A stretch of DNA of 40,905 nucleotides from Gammaproteobacteria bacterium (GCA_005799745.1 SYFY01000183.1:1-40905); one strand, 5' to 3'. Positions 16,146-24,848 are shown, counted from the stretch's first letter. Notes: generated by a model not told the origin, from the letters alone. Made by a program: numbers and translations.

Positions 16146-17432
16146 TTGAAACTTCGTGCCCAGCTCTTGCAACTCGTCCTGATCTTTGGATTTTCGTCAT
16201 CGGTGCAGGCCGCCGCGCCGAGCGAAGCCCAGGCGCTCTTCGACCAGGCGGCCAGCAGCGTTTATCAGATCCTCATCATCGAAGCCGAGTCAGGGAACAA
16301 GTCGGCCATTGGCTCGGGATTTCAGATCGCCGGAACAGATCTCATCGTCACCAATTTCCACGTGATTTCTGGTGCATTGCACAAACCCGAGAAGTACCAC
16401 ATCGAGTATCTGGACAGCACGGGGGGACGAGATCGCTCTGAGCTCGTGGACTTCGATGTCATCCACGACCTTGCGGTCATCCGCCGTCGTAAAGATGCAC
16501 CGGCGGGCGGTATCGCCATCGCCGCGGGTGAGGTGCAAAAGGGGGAGTCCGTATTCGCCCTCGGCAATCCCTTTGACCTTGGACAAACCATTGTGCCGGG
16601 AACCTTTAACGGCCTGCTCGAGCGCAGTTTCTACCAGAAGCTCCTTTTCAGCGGGTCACTCAATCCGGGCATGAGTGGCGGGCCCTCCCTCAATCAGGTG
16701 GGTGAACTGATAGGGGTGAACGTAGCGACCTCGGGCAATCAGATCAGTTTTCTTGTCCCGGCAAAGTACGTCACTGCGCTGCTCGATAAAGCCGCGCTGC
16801 GCACCGAATCGTTAAAGGCGGAAAGGTATCAGGGGGAGCTTGAAGAGCAGCTGCATGCCGATCAGGCCTATAAGTTCGCATTGTTGCTGAAACTCGACTG
16901 GCCGACCCAGAAGCTCGGTGAGATGCAGGTGGCCGGAGAGGTGTCGGCGTATTTCAAGTGTTGGGGCAATACCAGCGACGACAAGGAACAGTTGTATCGC
17001 CTCACCGAAAGTTCCTGTACCTCCGAGGACACGATCTTTCTGTCAGATACGCTGCAGACCGGTGCCATCGACTACCAGTATGGTTGGGCGACCTCCACGG
17101 AACTCGGCTCGCTGCGGTTCCATCGCTTACTGACCGACAGTTATGCGCGCATGTTCACGCGTAATCCGGCGGGTGAAGATGATGTCAGCAACTATCAATG
17201 CCGGACCGACTTCGTGCAGGCGACGGATGATCCTGATCGTGTGAATCGAACGGTGCAGTGTGTGCGGCAATACAAGGAGTACCCCAAGCTCTTTGATGTG
17301 TTGTTTCTGTCGGTGATGTTAGGTGGTGACAAACGTTCGCTTTCTAGCCACTTCGCACTCTCCGGGGTCAGTCGGGAGAACGCTGAAGCGTTTACTCGCA
17401 AATTCATGTCGCTCAGGACGAGGGGGTCCTGA
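16146..17432 (+). CDS. Exported trypsin-like (S1C/HtrA-type) serine protease without PDZ
   Basis: A 428-residue protein from a proposed TTG start at 16146, giving a clean signal peptide (MKLRAQLLQLVLIFGFSSSVQA, cleavage near residue 22), with AAGGA 12 nt upstream. The ATG at 16047 is possible but adds 33 non-signal residues. The chymotrypsin-fold triad is visible: His72 in TNFHVIS, Asp108 in VIHDLAVI, and Ser177 in NPGMSGGPS. The protease domain ends near residue 225. The remaining 200 residues lack a recognisable PDZ domain and contain several cysteines, suggesting a disulfide-bonded extracytoplasmic domain of unknown role. It lies 2 nt before the FHA gene, so the two are almost certainly co-translated. 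Confidence 0.8.
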   Translation: MKLRAQLLQLVLIFGFSSSVQAAAPSEAQALFDQAASSVYQILIIEAESGNKSAIGSGFQIAGTDLIVTNFHVISGALHKPEKYHIEYLDSTGGRDRSELVDFDVIHDLAVIRRRKDAPAGGIAIAAGEVQKGESVFALGNPFDLGQTIVPGTFNGLLERSFYQKLLFSGSLNPGMSGGPSLNQVGELIGVNVATSGNQISFLVPAKYVTALLDKAALRTESLKAERYQGELEEQLHADQAYKFALLLKLDWPTQKLGEMQVAGEVSAYFKCWGNTSDDKEQLYRLTESSCTSEDTIFLSDTLQTGAIDYQYGWATSTELGSLRFHRLLTDSYARMFTRNPAGEDDVSNYQCRTDFVQATDDPDRVNRTVQCVRQYKEYPKLFDVLFLSVMLGGDKRSLSSHFALSGVSRENAEAFTRKFMSLRTRGS

Positions 17433-17434
17433 TC

Positions 17435-18457
17435 ATGGCCTTCGTCGTTGAAATCACTAACCGTTCCGGTGGCGTGCTGGAGCGTCACCGTATCGAAGGT
17501 GAGGCGTTCACCGTGGGACGTGGCTTCGATAACCACATCATCGTTAGTGACCCTTATGTGGATGTGCACCATTGCGTGATTGAGCAGGTCGAAGACGCGG
17601 CGGCAGGAACCTGGAGGGTGCGGGTTCTACCGGGTGCGACACCGCCGCAGCTCGATGGTCGTCGGCTCGAGGATGAAACGGGCAGAGTCGTGTCAGGCAG
17701 TCACCTGATCCTCGGCCGTACACAGCTGCGTATTTATGCGCCGGACCATCCGGTGGAGCCCGTGCTGCTGTTTGATCGCATCGAACAGCTCTTTGTTTCG
17801 CTCGCCACCCCGGCGGGTGTGTTTTGGAGCGTCACCGCGTTTGCGGCCTTGTTACTCGGTGACTTGTGGTTGCGCTCGTGGCACGAACTTGAAGCGAGCT
17901 CGATCATTCAGGAGTTGTTTGGCTCATTCGGCCTTTCTATCGGTTGGGCTGCGTTCTGGGCGGTGGTCGCGCGGATATCCCGTGGGGAGCCGAGGTTCTT
18001 CCATCACTGGTCGGTGGCCGCGATGGCGGTGGCGATCAACATCGTCGGCGAGTTCTTAATCGACGTCATTGCGTTTAACACGGCTTCTGTTGAAACACGT
18101 GATGTGTTGTCGAAACTCCTGACAGGTCTTTGTCTCGCGTTCGCACTCACGCTCAATCTGCGTTTCTCACTTCGGCAGAGCGTGGTGGCTCGGCATGCCT
18201 GGGCACAGGGTTTTGCCTGGGCGGTGGTGGGTTACGGCATTCTCACGTCGATGCAGTTCGAAGCCTTTTTTTCGGGTGCGCCGGAGTATGACGGCACCGT
18301 CATGCCAGAACTCTGGCGAGTGGCTTCTGCGGTGCCGGCGGAGGCCTTTGTCGAAGACAATGCTGCGCTCTTTGAGTTTCCTCAAGAGGACGAGGACGAG
18401 GAGGAGGAGGACGAGAAGGAAAAGGACAAGGACAAGGACAAAGAAGGCGACGAATAG
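17435..18457 (+). CDS. FHA-domain membrane protein with acidic C-terminal tail
   Basis: A 340-residue protein. Residues 5-105 are a forkhead-associated domain (FTVGRGFDNHIIVSDPYVDVHHCVIE), a phosphothreonine-recognition fold, with the GR and the S...H core conserved. About five hydrophobic segments follow between residues 125 and 285. The last 30 residues are almost entirely D, E and K. It begins 2 nt after the protease stop, which suggests that a phospho-signal sensed on one side of the inner membrane is linked to proteolysis outside the cytoplasm (inference). No Ser/Thr kinase or phosphatase gene is in the window. The exact biological role is not recognised. Confidence 0.8.
   Translation: MAFVVEITNRSGGVLERHRIEGEAFTVGRGFDNHIIVSDPYVDVHHCVIEQVEDAAAGTWRVRVLPGATPPQLDGRRLEDETGRVVSGSHLILGRTQLRIYAPDHPVEPVLLFDRIEQLFVSLATPAGVFWSVTAFAALLLGDLWLRSWHELEASSIIQELFGSFGLSIGWAAFWAVVARISRGEPRFFHHWSVAAMAVAINIVGEFLIDVIAFNTASVETRDVLSKLLTGLCLAFALTLNLRFSLRQSVVARHAWAQGFAWAVVGYGILTSMQFEAFFSGAPEYDGTVMPELWRVASAVPAEAFVEDNAALFEFPQEDEDEEEEDEKEKDKDKDKEGDE
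18385..18456 (+). repeat. Purine-only low-complexity tract encoding the acidic tail
   Basis: Nearly every base is A or G, built from repeated GAG, GAC, AAG and GAA codons. The tract encodes the D/E/K tail of the FHA protein. Its repeat character makes it prone to slippage, so the tail length may vary between strains. Confidence 0.6.
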
Positions 18458-18491
18458 GTTCGTCGCACCTCAGTGATTACGCTGTTGATCA

Positions 18492-18513
18492 GGGTGCTCT
18501 GTCCAGCGCACCC
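18492..18513. terminator. Weak hairpin between convergent genes
   Basis: GGGTGC (18492-18497) pairs with GCACCC (18508-18513) across a 10-nt loop, in the gap between the FHA and SDR stop codons. There is no T-tract, so its termination strength is doubtful. Confidence 0.25.
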
Positions 18514-18516
18514 GGC

Positions 18517-19395
18517 TCACGACATCTTGGGTCGCCAGATCGCCTGTTGTGCCACATCCGCATAGTGGCTGCTGAGTTCTTCGACACTCCACGCATCTTT
18601 GTGAAAGGTCACGCCAACTTCCGCTGGGTGTGACCACAGCGCCGTCTTGCGGCCGTTAAATGTCAGGCATTGACCCTGCAGGTGTACGGCCTTGTCACTG
18701 GCGAGCCACACCATGCCTTGTGCCACCTCGTACGGTTTCCCAAAACCCATATCGACGGGTCGTGGCGGCTCAGTGCCAGCTGCGCGTGCAGCTGCATTGG
18801 CACGATCAAACACCACTTGTGTCATGTCCGTTTCTGCGATGGGCCACATGCAGTTACAACGAATGTTCGCTTTCGACAGTTCAAGGACCGCGGTGCGTTG
18901 CAGCCCCATCATGCCTTCCTTCGCCGCCGCGTAGTTGCCTTGGCCGAAACCACCAGAGAGGCCCGATGCGGAAATCACCAGAATGATGTGACCACCCCCT
19001 GCGTCTTTCATGGCGAGCCCAGCCTGTTTGATGCAGAAAAACGCGCCGCGCAAATGCACAGCGATCACGTCATCGAACTCTTCTGCTGTCATTTTCAGCA
19101 GAGTTTTGTCGCGAACGATGCCGGCGTTGTGAACGATGGTGTCGATGCCGCCCCAGGTATCGACACAGGTCTTCACGAGACCGACGGCGGTACTCTCTTC
19201 AGCAATGGAGCCGGTGAAACCCACCGCAGTTCCGCCACTCGAACGAATCCCCGCAACCACTTCATCGACAAGCCCTGTATTCGTCCCATTCACTACGACA
19301 CGGGCACCCGCCTTGGCGGTTTCTTCTGCGAAGGCGCGACCCAGACCGCGCGTTGAACCGGTGATGACGATGCGTTTGCCGTCGAGATGACCCAT
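18517..19395 (-). CDS. Short-chain dehydrogenase/reductase (SDR)
   Basis: A 292-residue classical SDR. The cofactor motif TGSTRGLG is at residues 12-19, the structural NAG is in VHNAGIV near residue 90, and the catalytic Ser...Tyr-x-x-x-Lys is in SASGLSGGFGQGNYAAAKEG around residues 143-163. It should interconvert an alcohol and a ketone with NAD(P)H in the cytoplasm. The C-terminal 45 residues (from about 250) extend beyond the usual SDR length and are of the kind seen in multifunctional-enzyme-type 3-hydroxyacyl-CoA dehydrogenases, so a CoA-ester substrate is plausible but not shown. The ATG at 19395 has GGGAAA about 10 nt upstream. Confidence 0.85.
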   Translation of the reverse strand: MGHLDGKRIVITGSTRGLGRAFAEETAKAGARVVVNGTNTGLVDEVVAGIRSSGGTAVGFTGSIAEESTAVGLVKTCVDTWGGIDTIVHNAGIVRDKTLLKMTAEEFDDVIAVHLRGAFFCIKQAGLAMKDAGGGHIILVISASGLSGGFGQGNYAAAKEGMMGLQRTAVLELSKANIRCNCMWPIAETDMTQVVFDRANAAARAAGTEPPRPVDMGFGKPYEVAQGMVWLASDKAVHLQGQCLTFNGRKTALWSHPAEVGVTFHKDAWSVEELSSHYADVAQQAIWRPKMS

Positions 19396-19685
19396 GGTGT
19401 TGTTTCCCGTCGCGTTGTATGTGAAGTCTGGATTATTCGAGTTTCAACGCCCGATTGCGATGCGTCGATGTAGATTCAGACGATCGATGTCGTCTCGCTC
19501 AGCGCCGATGATGATGGCGTTGAGGAATTGTCCGTACTGCGAGTCTTCCAACGCACAGTCGCATCAGCGTGCACCGAAAAGATCCCAGGCGCGCCAAACT
19601 GGCGGTACATTTCCCGCTGGCGGGATATCGTGTGCGGAACCTTCAAGTAATAGCGAACCCTGTTGGCTTTCCCAAGGAGAACTCA
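19396..19685. other. Divergent intergenic region with a possible coding remnant
   Basis: This 290-bp gap separates the SDR and GNAT genes. On the minus strand, 19563-19444 is an open 39-codon stretch without ATG, reading LEDSQYGQFLNAIIIGAE...DRLNLHRRIAIGR and stop. Its amino-acid composition looks protein-like, but it has no start or ribosome-binding site. It could be the tail of a decayed gene. Nothing else is recognised, apart from the AAGGAG at 19674-19679 that serves the GNAT gene. Confidence 0.25.
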
Positions 19686-20264
19686 ATGAAGCTCACTGTC
19701 GCTCCATTGTCCCCAGAAAACTGGGTGGACCTCGAAGCGGTGTTTGCAGGGAAAGGGTGTTCCTTTGCACACAGCTGCTGGTGTATGGAGTATCGGTGGG
19801 GTCCGAGTCGTCCCAAAACGAAGACAGCGGAACACCGGGCGGATGCGAATAAAAAAGGTCTCTTGGATCTGGTTGAAGCTGGCCAGACACCTGGCCTCAT
19901 CGGTTATGACGGGAAGACGCCGGTCGGCTGGGTTTCACTCGCACCACGCGAAGAATATCGTCGACTCGAGCGTTCATCGGCGATGAAGGCGGTGGATGAT
20001 CAACCGGTCTGGTCCGTGATCTGTTTTGTCGTTCCGTCGGAGTATCGACATCAAGGCATCGCGGCAGCGCTGCTCAAGGCGGCGGTCACTTATGCGAAGA
20101 AGAAAGGTGCCAGGATTGTAGAGGCTTACCCCATCGACAAGCCCACCCGGTCGAGCGATGGTTTTATGTGGTTCGGTGCGAAGTCGATGTACGACAAGGC
20201 TGGATTTGTGGAAGTGGCGAGACACAAACCGCAGCGCCCGATTGTTCGGTTGAAGACGAAGTAA
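19686..20264 (+). CDS. GNAT-family N-acetyltransferase
   Basis: A 192-residue protein starting at ATG 19686, six nt after AAGGAG. The acetyl-CoA-binding motif A is visible as VICFVVPSEYRHQGIAAALLKAAVTYAKKKGA (about residues 114-145), with the R/Q-x-x-G-x-A loop. The N-terminal part has a cysteine-rich SFAHSCWCMEYRWG stretch around residues 25-38, conserved in a subgroup of uncharacterised GNAT proteins. The C-terminal GFVEVARHKPQRPIVRLK is typical of the fold. The acceptor is unknown. It is probably co-transcribed with the amidase 49 nt downstream. Confidence 0.85.
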   Translation: MKLTVAPLSPENWVDLEAVFAGKGCSFAHSCWCMEYRWGPSRPKTKTAEHRADANKKGLLDLVEAGQTPGLIGYDGKTPVGWVSLAPREEYRRLERSSAMKAVDDQPVWSVICFVVPSEYRHQGIAAALLKAAVTYAKKKGARIVEAYPIDKPTRSSDGFMWFGAKSMYDKAGFVEVARHKPQRPIVRLKTK

Positions 20265-20313
20265 GCGAAGCACTAGAAGAAGCAAGTGACGCACTAGAAG
20301 AGGATGTTAAGCG

Positions 20314-21741
20314 ATGAGAGTGGACGAATACGTACGTCTGGACGCAACGGGGCTCGCCGATCTCATCCGGCGCCGGGAAGTCACAACCTCTGAAGTTCTG
20401 AGTGCGTGTCTGAACCAAATCCATACACGACGTGATCTGAATGCGGTGGTGGTAGAACTCGACGATAGAAAGCGAGAGCAGATCGCGCGAGGATTGTCGG
20501 ACGCCATCTTCACCGGCGTGCCCTTTCTGCTGAAAGACTTGGGGCAACACTACACAGGGACAGCGACGAGCAACGGATCACGTCTGTTCAAGGACGAGGT
20601 CGCAACATTCAACTCCACTTTAGTCGACCGTTATCTCGCTGCCGGGCTGGTGATTGTGGGTAAGACCAACACACCTGAGTTTGGACTTGCGACCACGACC
20701 GAGCCGCGACTTTTTGGTCCTGCCCACAATCCTCACAACACAGACCATAGCCCAGGTGGATCGAGCGGTGGTGCTGCAGCGACCGTCGCAGCCGTTATCG
20801 TGCCTGTAGCGCATGCTTCTGATGGCGGAGGGAGCATCCGTGTTCCCGCCAGTGCTTGTGGTCTCTTCGGGCTTAAACCTACTCGGGATCGAGTGCCGCT
20901 CGGGCCGGAAGAACTTGAGGGCTGGGGTGGGTTGTCGACCACCCACGTGATCAGTCGAAGTGTTCGCGACAGCGCGTTGTTGTTGGACCTCACACAAGGT
21001 GCCGAACCGGGTTCACCGTATCACGCGCCGCCTCCGCTACGGTCCTGGCAGCTCGAAAGTGAACGGCCTCCTGGAAGGTTACGTATTGCGTTGTGTGCAC
21101 GTAGTTTCACTGGTGCACCCGTGCTTCCAGAAATTCTCGAGCTGCTTCAGTCCTTGGGTGAAACCTTGCGCAGACTGGGTCATCAAGTCTCGGAAGCGGC
21201 ACCGACGATTGATGCCAATCGTTTCAAACGTTCCCATGGTGTGCTGGCTATTTTCCATGTGGCGGCGCTGCTGAATCGGCGTGCCGAATCGCTGGGTCGT
21301 GCGATACGTGAAGAGGATGTAGAGTCGGTCACTTGGCAGAACTATCAGGCAGCACGACAAATAAGCGGCGCCGATTACGCACAAGCGCGGGGTGATGCGA
21401 GTCATGCAGGGCGAGTGCTTGATCTCTTTTTCCGTGACTACGATCTGCTCCTGACACCGACCATGGCGATGCTGCCCCCAAAGCTAGGTGAGATGGACAC
21501 GATGGGCAGCGAGTCGGGGCGCTACATCGACATCCTGTATCGCATGATCGGATTCACCGCTTTGTTGAACAACACCGGGCACTCGGCAATTTCAGTGCCG
21601 GTGGCGATGTCGCGTTCAGGTCTGCCGGTCGGGATGCAGCTCGCGGCACCGCACGGCGCAGAGGGGCTGCTACTGCGTATCGCGCGGCAGCTCGAGGTGG
21701 AAGGTGTTGCCGTGGCGCGGCTTGTGAGTGGTCAAAATTAA
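20314..21741 (+). CDS. Amidase signature family hydrolase
   Basis: A 475-residue protein with the complete amidase-signature catalytic set: Lys74 in FLLKDLG, the cis-serine in [11 protein letters not shown] (S150/S151), and nucleophile Ser174 in [11 protein letters not shown]. The family hydrolyses carboxamides, and this length and layout fit stand-alone aliphatic/aryl amidases better than GatA, which usually sits with gatB and gatC. The ATG at 20314 has only a weak purine stretch (GAGGATGTTAAGCG) upstream. It is followed 17 nt later by the beta-propeller gene with its own GAGGAAG, so the GNAT, amidase and propeller genes probably form an operon. Confidence 0.88.
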   Translation: MRVDEYVRLDATGLADLIRRREVTTSEVLSACLNQIHTRRDLNAVVVELDDRKREQIARGLSDAIFTGVPFLLKDLGQHYTGTATSNGSRLFKDEVATFNSTLVDRYLAAGLVIVGKTNTPEFGLATTTEPRLFGPAHNPHNTDHSPGGSSGGAAATVAAVIVPVAHASDGGGSIRVPASACGLFGLKPTRDRVPLGPEELEGWGGLSTTHVISRSVRDSALLLDLTQGAEPGSPYHAPPPLRSWQLESERPPGRLRIALCARSFTGAPVLPEILELLQSLGETLRRLGHQVSEAAPTIDANRFKRSHGVLAIFHVAALLNRRAESLGRAIREEDVESVTWQNYQAARQISGADYAQARGDASHAGRVLDLFFRDYDLLLTPTMAMLPPKLGEMDTMGSESGRYIDILYRMIGFTALLNNTGHSAISVPVAMSRSGLPVGMQLAAPHGAEGLLLRIARQLEVEGVAVARLVSGQN

Positions 21742-21758
21742 CCCGAGGAAGATCAACC

Positions 21759-22784
21759 ATGTGTGAATCTCACGACGTCAGCAATCAGACTGAAACGCGC
21801 GATCCGCGCAGTGGGTACGCCCGCGTCGAGGACTGGCCACGATATCCGGAAGACATGCAGTTTGAGATGGGCTCCGGTGTTGCGGTGGACCGTCATGGGA
21901 TCATCTATCTCTTCACACGCGATGTAGAGCATTGGGCGGCACATCCGTTGGCGATGAAAGACCGCATGGGGAAAAGCAGCATTTCAATGTTCACGCGGGA
22001 AGGGGACTACCTCGGCAAGTGGGGCCCTTCGAATGAGCGAGGCTTCGCGCTCGGTGCACATACGCTCTACATCGAAAAGGATGGCAACTTCTGGACCACG
22101 GATCGTGACGGCCATCTGGTCAAGAAATACGCGCCTGACGGAACACTTCTGTTGACACTGGGTGAGCTTGGCAAGTGGGGTGATGGTCCGGATCGATTCA
22201 ATGGACCTACCGCGGTTGTTCAACAACGTAATGGCAACATCGTCGTGGCAGATGGTTACTGGAACTCACGGCTCGTGTTCTTCACACCGGAAGGCGAGTT
22301 TATTCGCAGCGTCGGCGAGTGGGGTCGCAAACCCGGACAGTTCAATACACCCCACGCACTCGCTGAAGATTCCAAAGGGAGACTGCTCGTGGCGGATCTC
22401 TGTGGAGGTGATTTCCACGCCTACATGACGGTGCCGGGGCAAATTCCGCCCCATCGATTCAAGCGCGAAGAGGGGTGCAAGAGCCGTATCCAGCGCTTTG
22501 ATGAACACGGCAACTACATCGATGAGTGGACCCACATTGCGCCGCTCAGCATCGCGACCTACGGCGACAAGGTCTATGCGAGCGACAAGATGAGCAACCT
22601 GGCAATCCTCAATGAGGATACGGGCGAAGTGCTGGATCGTGTTGAAAGCATCGCGATCTATATCCATCAACTCGCGATGGATGTTCACGGAGATCTCTAC
22701 ACGGCGAGCGTGTATCCCGAACATGCCGGTGAAAAACGTGGCCGGCTCGGACCTTCACACCGTCGTTGGACACGGGGTAGTTAA
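21759..22784 (+). CDS. NHL-repeat/six-bladed beta-propeller protein, possibly frameshifted at the C-terminus
   Basis: A 341-residue protein with repeated NHL-type blades, for example GVAVDRHGIIYLFTRD, TLYIEKDGNFWTTDRDGHLVKKY, GPTAVVQQRNGNIVVADGY and HALAEDSKGRLLVADL, resembling the peptidyl-alpha-hydroxyglycine alpha-amidating-lyase-like group. It has no signal peptide. The last 16 residues are arginine-rich and use codons poorly. In the +1 frame after the A5 run at 22732-22736, the sequence stays open to 22866 and reads in a protein-like way (HTVVGHGVVKFRV...). One surplus A may therefore have truncated it. The function is not known, and lyase activity is only one possibility. Confidence 0.75.
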   Translation: MCESHDVSNQTETRDPRSGYARVEDWPRYPEDMQFEMGSGVAVDRHGIIYLFTRDVEHWAAHPLAMKDRMGKSSISMFTREGDYLGKWGPSNERGFALGAHTLYIEKDGNFWTTDRDGHLVKKYAPDGTLLLTLGELGKWGDGPDRFNGPTAVVQQRNGNIVVADGYWNSRLVFFTPEGEFIRSVGEWGRKPGQFNTPHALAEDSKGRLLVADLCGGDFHAYMTVPGQIPPHRFKREEGCKSRIQRFDEHGNYIDEWTHIAPLSIATYGDKVYASDKMSNLAILNEDTGEVLDRVESIAIYIHQLAMDVHGDLYTASVYPEHAGEKRGRLGPSHRRWTRGS

Positions 22785-23166
22785 GTTTCGAGTGGATGAA
22801 GAAATGACGCCGAATGGACAGGCGTGGCGAAAAAAGACCGCGACAGGTCGCGATGCCGCGAAATAACGCTGGCTATCCGCTTGACGTGCGGCCAGAATAC
22901 AAGGAGTTTGACCCTGACTGATGCTGTGAATCGTTCACCTGTCCTCGTCCCGTCTGTTCCATTCGCGCACTGCTACACCCGTGCCGCTTAAGCTGTCTGA
23001 CGCTCGTTGCTCTTGTCCGGTTACTTCCACCGTCGCCTCAAACCATGAATCGATTTCAGCCGGCGCGTTTTTGCGCGTTAGCAGAAACGGATTCCGCGAC
23101 TGCCTCAAGTCCCGGCAGGCACGGAGTTCGACAACATCACATCGGGACGCTCAGTGAGTGAATTGA
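22785..23166. other. Non-coding gap upstream of the RRM gene
   Basis: The 382-bp gap begins with about 80 bp that would be coding if the preceding propeller gene is frameshifted. The following 300 bp contain no credible gene. It should hold the promoter and 5' leader of the RNA-binding protein gene, and leaders of such genes are often long and cold-responsive. I could not identify a clear promoter, riboswitch or terminator. A weak CGCG-TTTTTG-CGCG hairpin near 23067-23080 is the only structure noticed. Confidence 0.35.
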
Positions 23167-23550
23167 ATGGGTAAGAAAGTCTATTGCGGCAACCTCGCGT
23201 ACAGCGTGCGGTCCGGCGACCTCGAGCAACTCTTCGGTGAGTTCGGCACGGTGGTCAGTGCACAAGTGATCGAAGACCGGGAAACCGGCCGCAGCAAGGG
23301 GTTCGGGTTTGTCGAAATGTCGACTGACCAGGAAGCCGCAGCAGCGATCTCTGGCCTGAACGGCAAAGAGAACGACGGTCGCAAGCTCATGGTTAACGAA
23401 GCCAAGCCCCGCGAAGATCGTGGTGGTGGCGGCGGCGGTGGCCGTGGTGGTTTTGGTGGCGGCGGCGGTCGCAGTGGCGGCGGCGGTGGCTACGGTGGCG
23501 GCGGCGGTGGCCGCAGTGGCGGTGGCGGTGGCGGCGGCAATCGCTGGTAA
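23167..23550 (+). CDS. Glycine-rich RRM RNA-binding protein
   Basis: A 127-residue protein. Residues 3-80 form one RNA recognition motif with RNP2 (VYCGNL, 5-10) and RNP1 (KGFGFVEM, 44-51), whose aromatic residues stack on RNA bases. Residues 85-127 are a tail of mostly glycine with interspersed R, S, Y and F, ending NRW. Bacterial proteins of this build act as RNA chaperones and are commonly induced by cold or stress. The tail could support weak multivalent assembly, as in plant glycine-rich RNA-binding proteins (inference). The gene stands alone between a long leader and a hairpin. Confidence 0.9.
   Translation: MGKKVYCGNLAYSVRSGDLEQLFGEFGTVVSAQVIEDRETGRSKGFGFVEMSTDQEAAAAISGLNGKENDGRKLMVNEAKPREDRGGGGGGGRGGFGGGGGRSGGGGGYGGGGGGRSGGGGGGGNRW
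23418..23547 (+). repeat. GGT/GGC-rich low-complexity tract encoding the glycine tail
   Basis: Runs of GGT and GGC codons interrupted by CGC, AGT, TAC and TTT. The near-repeats make copy-number changes by slippage likely. It is coding sequence, not a CRISPR or intergenic tandem repeat. Confidence 0.6.
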
Positions 23551-23573
23551 GCGACACCTGAACTGACGCTCAA

Positions 23574-23596
23574 GCGACCTGGTTTTTCCAGGTCGC
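23574..23596. terminator. Hairpin between the RRM gene and the CoA-transferase gene
   Basis: A perfect 9-bp stem, GCGACCTGG (23574-23582) with CCAGGTCGC (23588-23596), closes a TTTTT loop. It lies between convergent genes, where a terminator is expected. It lacks a downstream T-tract, so termination would be weak or Rho-assisted. Confidence 0.5.
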
Positions 23597-23627
23597 CCGC
23601 TTCGGGTCGTCAGATCATCTTGTCTCG

Positions 23628-24848
23628 TTATCGGGTGGTTCTGACGGCGTTCTTCGAGAGTAGCTGACGAACTTCTTCTGTGGAGTAGCCGGCTTCCGTC
23701 AATACTTGTTCGGTGTTTGCGCCGGCGAGCGGTGACGGCCCACGTGGACGTACATCTGCGGTGCTGAACCGGAAGGGTGCGTTGACGGTGCGGTAGCGAC
23801 CGAGCTCAGGATGTTCGATCTCCGGAAAGAGCCCGATGGCATGCGCGTGGGGATCACACGACACTTCATCCAGGGTTAGTACCGGCCCCCAAATCAACCC
23901 TGCTTTGTCGAACAGAACACCCCATTCATCGCGGGTCTTCGTCGACAGCGTCTCATCGACACCTTCCACCAACGCCCGCATGTTGCGATAACGGCTTTTG
24001 CCGTCTTTGTATCGTTCATCCTGCAACCACTCTTCTCGGCCGATGGTGCGGCACAGTCGTTCGAAAGCACCACCATCCATCATGTTGAAGACGACCCACT
24101 TGCCATCCCCACACGGAAAACGATTGCCCGTGATGGACAACAGATCATGCCGCGCTCGACGCCGCACTGGCGCGTTATCGACAGCCGTGACGCCGTAATC
24201 GGAGGCCTGAGTCCACACCGCAGTTTCGTAAAGTGACGTTTCTACGACCTGACCTTCGCCCGATTTTTCCATGAGGCGAAGCGCGGCCAGGATCGAAGCC
24301 AGCATTGACAACCCGGTGGTGTGGTCGCCCTGTGCTGGGCGCGCCATTGGCACAGTGCCCGATTCACCTTCTCGCATCGCGTCATAGAGTCCGCTTCGGC
24401 CAAAGAAAGCGGTGACGTCATAACCCGGACGCCAGGCGTCCGGACCTGTCGTGCCATAACCCGTCAACGTGGCATGCACGAGATGTGGATTGGTGACAAA
24501 CAACGACTTCGGATCAAGACGAAATTTCTGCTGGCGCTGAATCAGCAGGTTACACATAAAGATCTGCGCGCCTTTCACAAGGCGATGCACGACCTCGATA
24601 CCCTCTGTTGTATCGAGCGCAACGACGATGGATTTTTTGCCGCGGTTGTCGACATCGAACTGCAGATCGTAATCCTTGAAGGCAGTATCGACCTTGGCAG
24701 GACGGCTGTTGTTGCGCATGGGATCGCCACCCGGCGGTTCGATTTTGATGACGTCTGCACCGAGATCGGCGAGCAAGGCACCAGCGCTCGGTGCTGCCAT
24801 CCAGCTGTCGATTTCAACTACACGAATACCGTCGAGCGGTGCAGCCAT
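23628..24848 (-). CDS. CaiB/BaiF-family (class III) CoA transferase
   Basis: A 406-residue family III CoA transferase. The N-terminal GIRVVEIDSWMAAPSAGALLADLGADVIKIEPPGGDPMR matches the CoA-binding region, and Asp144 in RPGYDVTAFF is the expected nucleophile that forms the aspartyl-CoA intermediate. It moves CoA between acyl groups, activating a carboxylic acid without ATP. The ATG at 24848 has GGAG about 10 nt upstream. The TTG before it is too close to that site. It is divergent from the haem lipoprotein/P450 pair, 67 nt away, and fits a local acid-degradation pathway. The acid is not identifiable. Confidence 0.88.
   Translation of the reverse strand: MAAPLDGIRVVEIDSWMAAPSAGALLADLGADVIKIEPPGGDPMRNNSRPAKVDTAFKDYDLQFDVDNRGKKSIVVALDTTEGIEVVHRLVKGAQIFMCNLLIQRQQKFRLDPKSLFVTNPHLVHATLTGYGTTGPDAWRPGYDVTAFFGRSGLYDAMREGESGTVPMARPAQGDHTTGLSMLASILAALRLMEKSGEGQVVETSLYETAVWTQASDYGVTAVDNAPVRRRARHDLLSITGNRFPCGDGKWVVFNMMDGGAFERLCRTIGREEWLQDERYKDGKSRYRNMRALVEGVDETLSTKTRDEWGVLFDKAGLIWGPVLTLDEVSCDPHAHAIGLFPEIEHPELGRYRTVNAPFRFSTADVRPRGPSPLAGANTEQVLTEAGYSTEEVRQLLSKNAVRTTR

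Noticed and set aside
20260-20313. Short direct repeat (GCACTAGAAGA twice) before the amidase start, as a regulatory element
   Set aside because: Only two imperfect copies are present in a 49-nt gap, with no symmetry. It is probably incidental.
23418-23547. Tandem repeat or CRISPR-like array
   Set aside because: The repetition comes from glycine codons in one continuous reading frame. There are no regular unique spacers.
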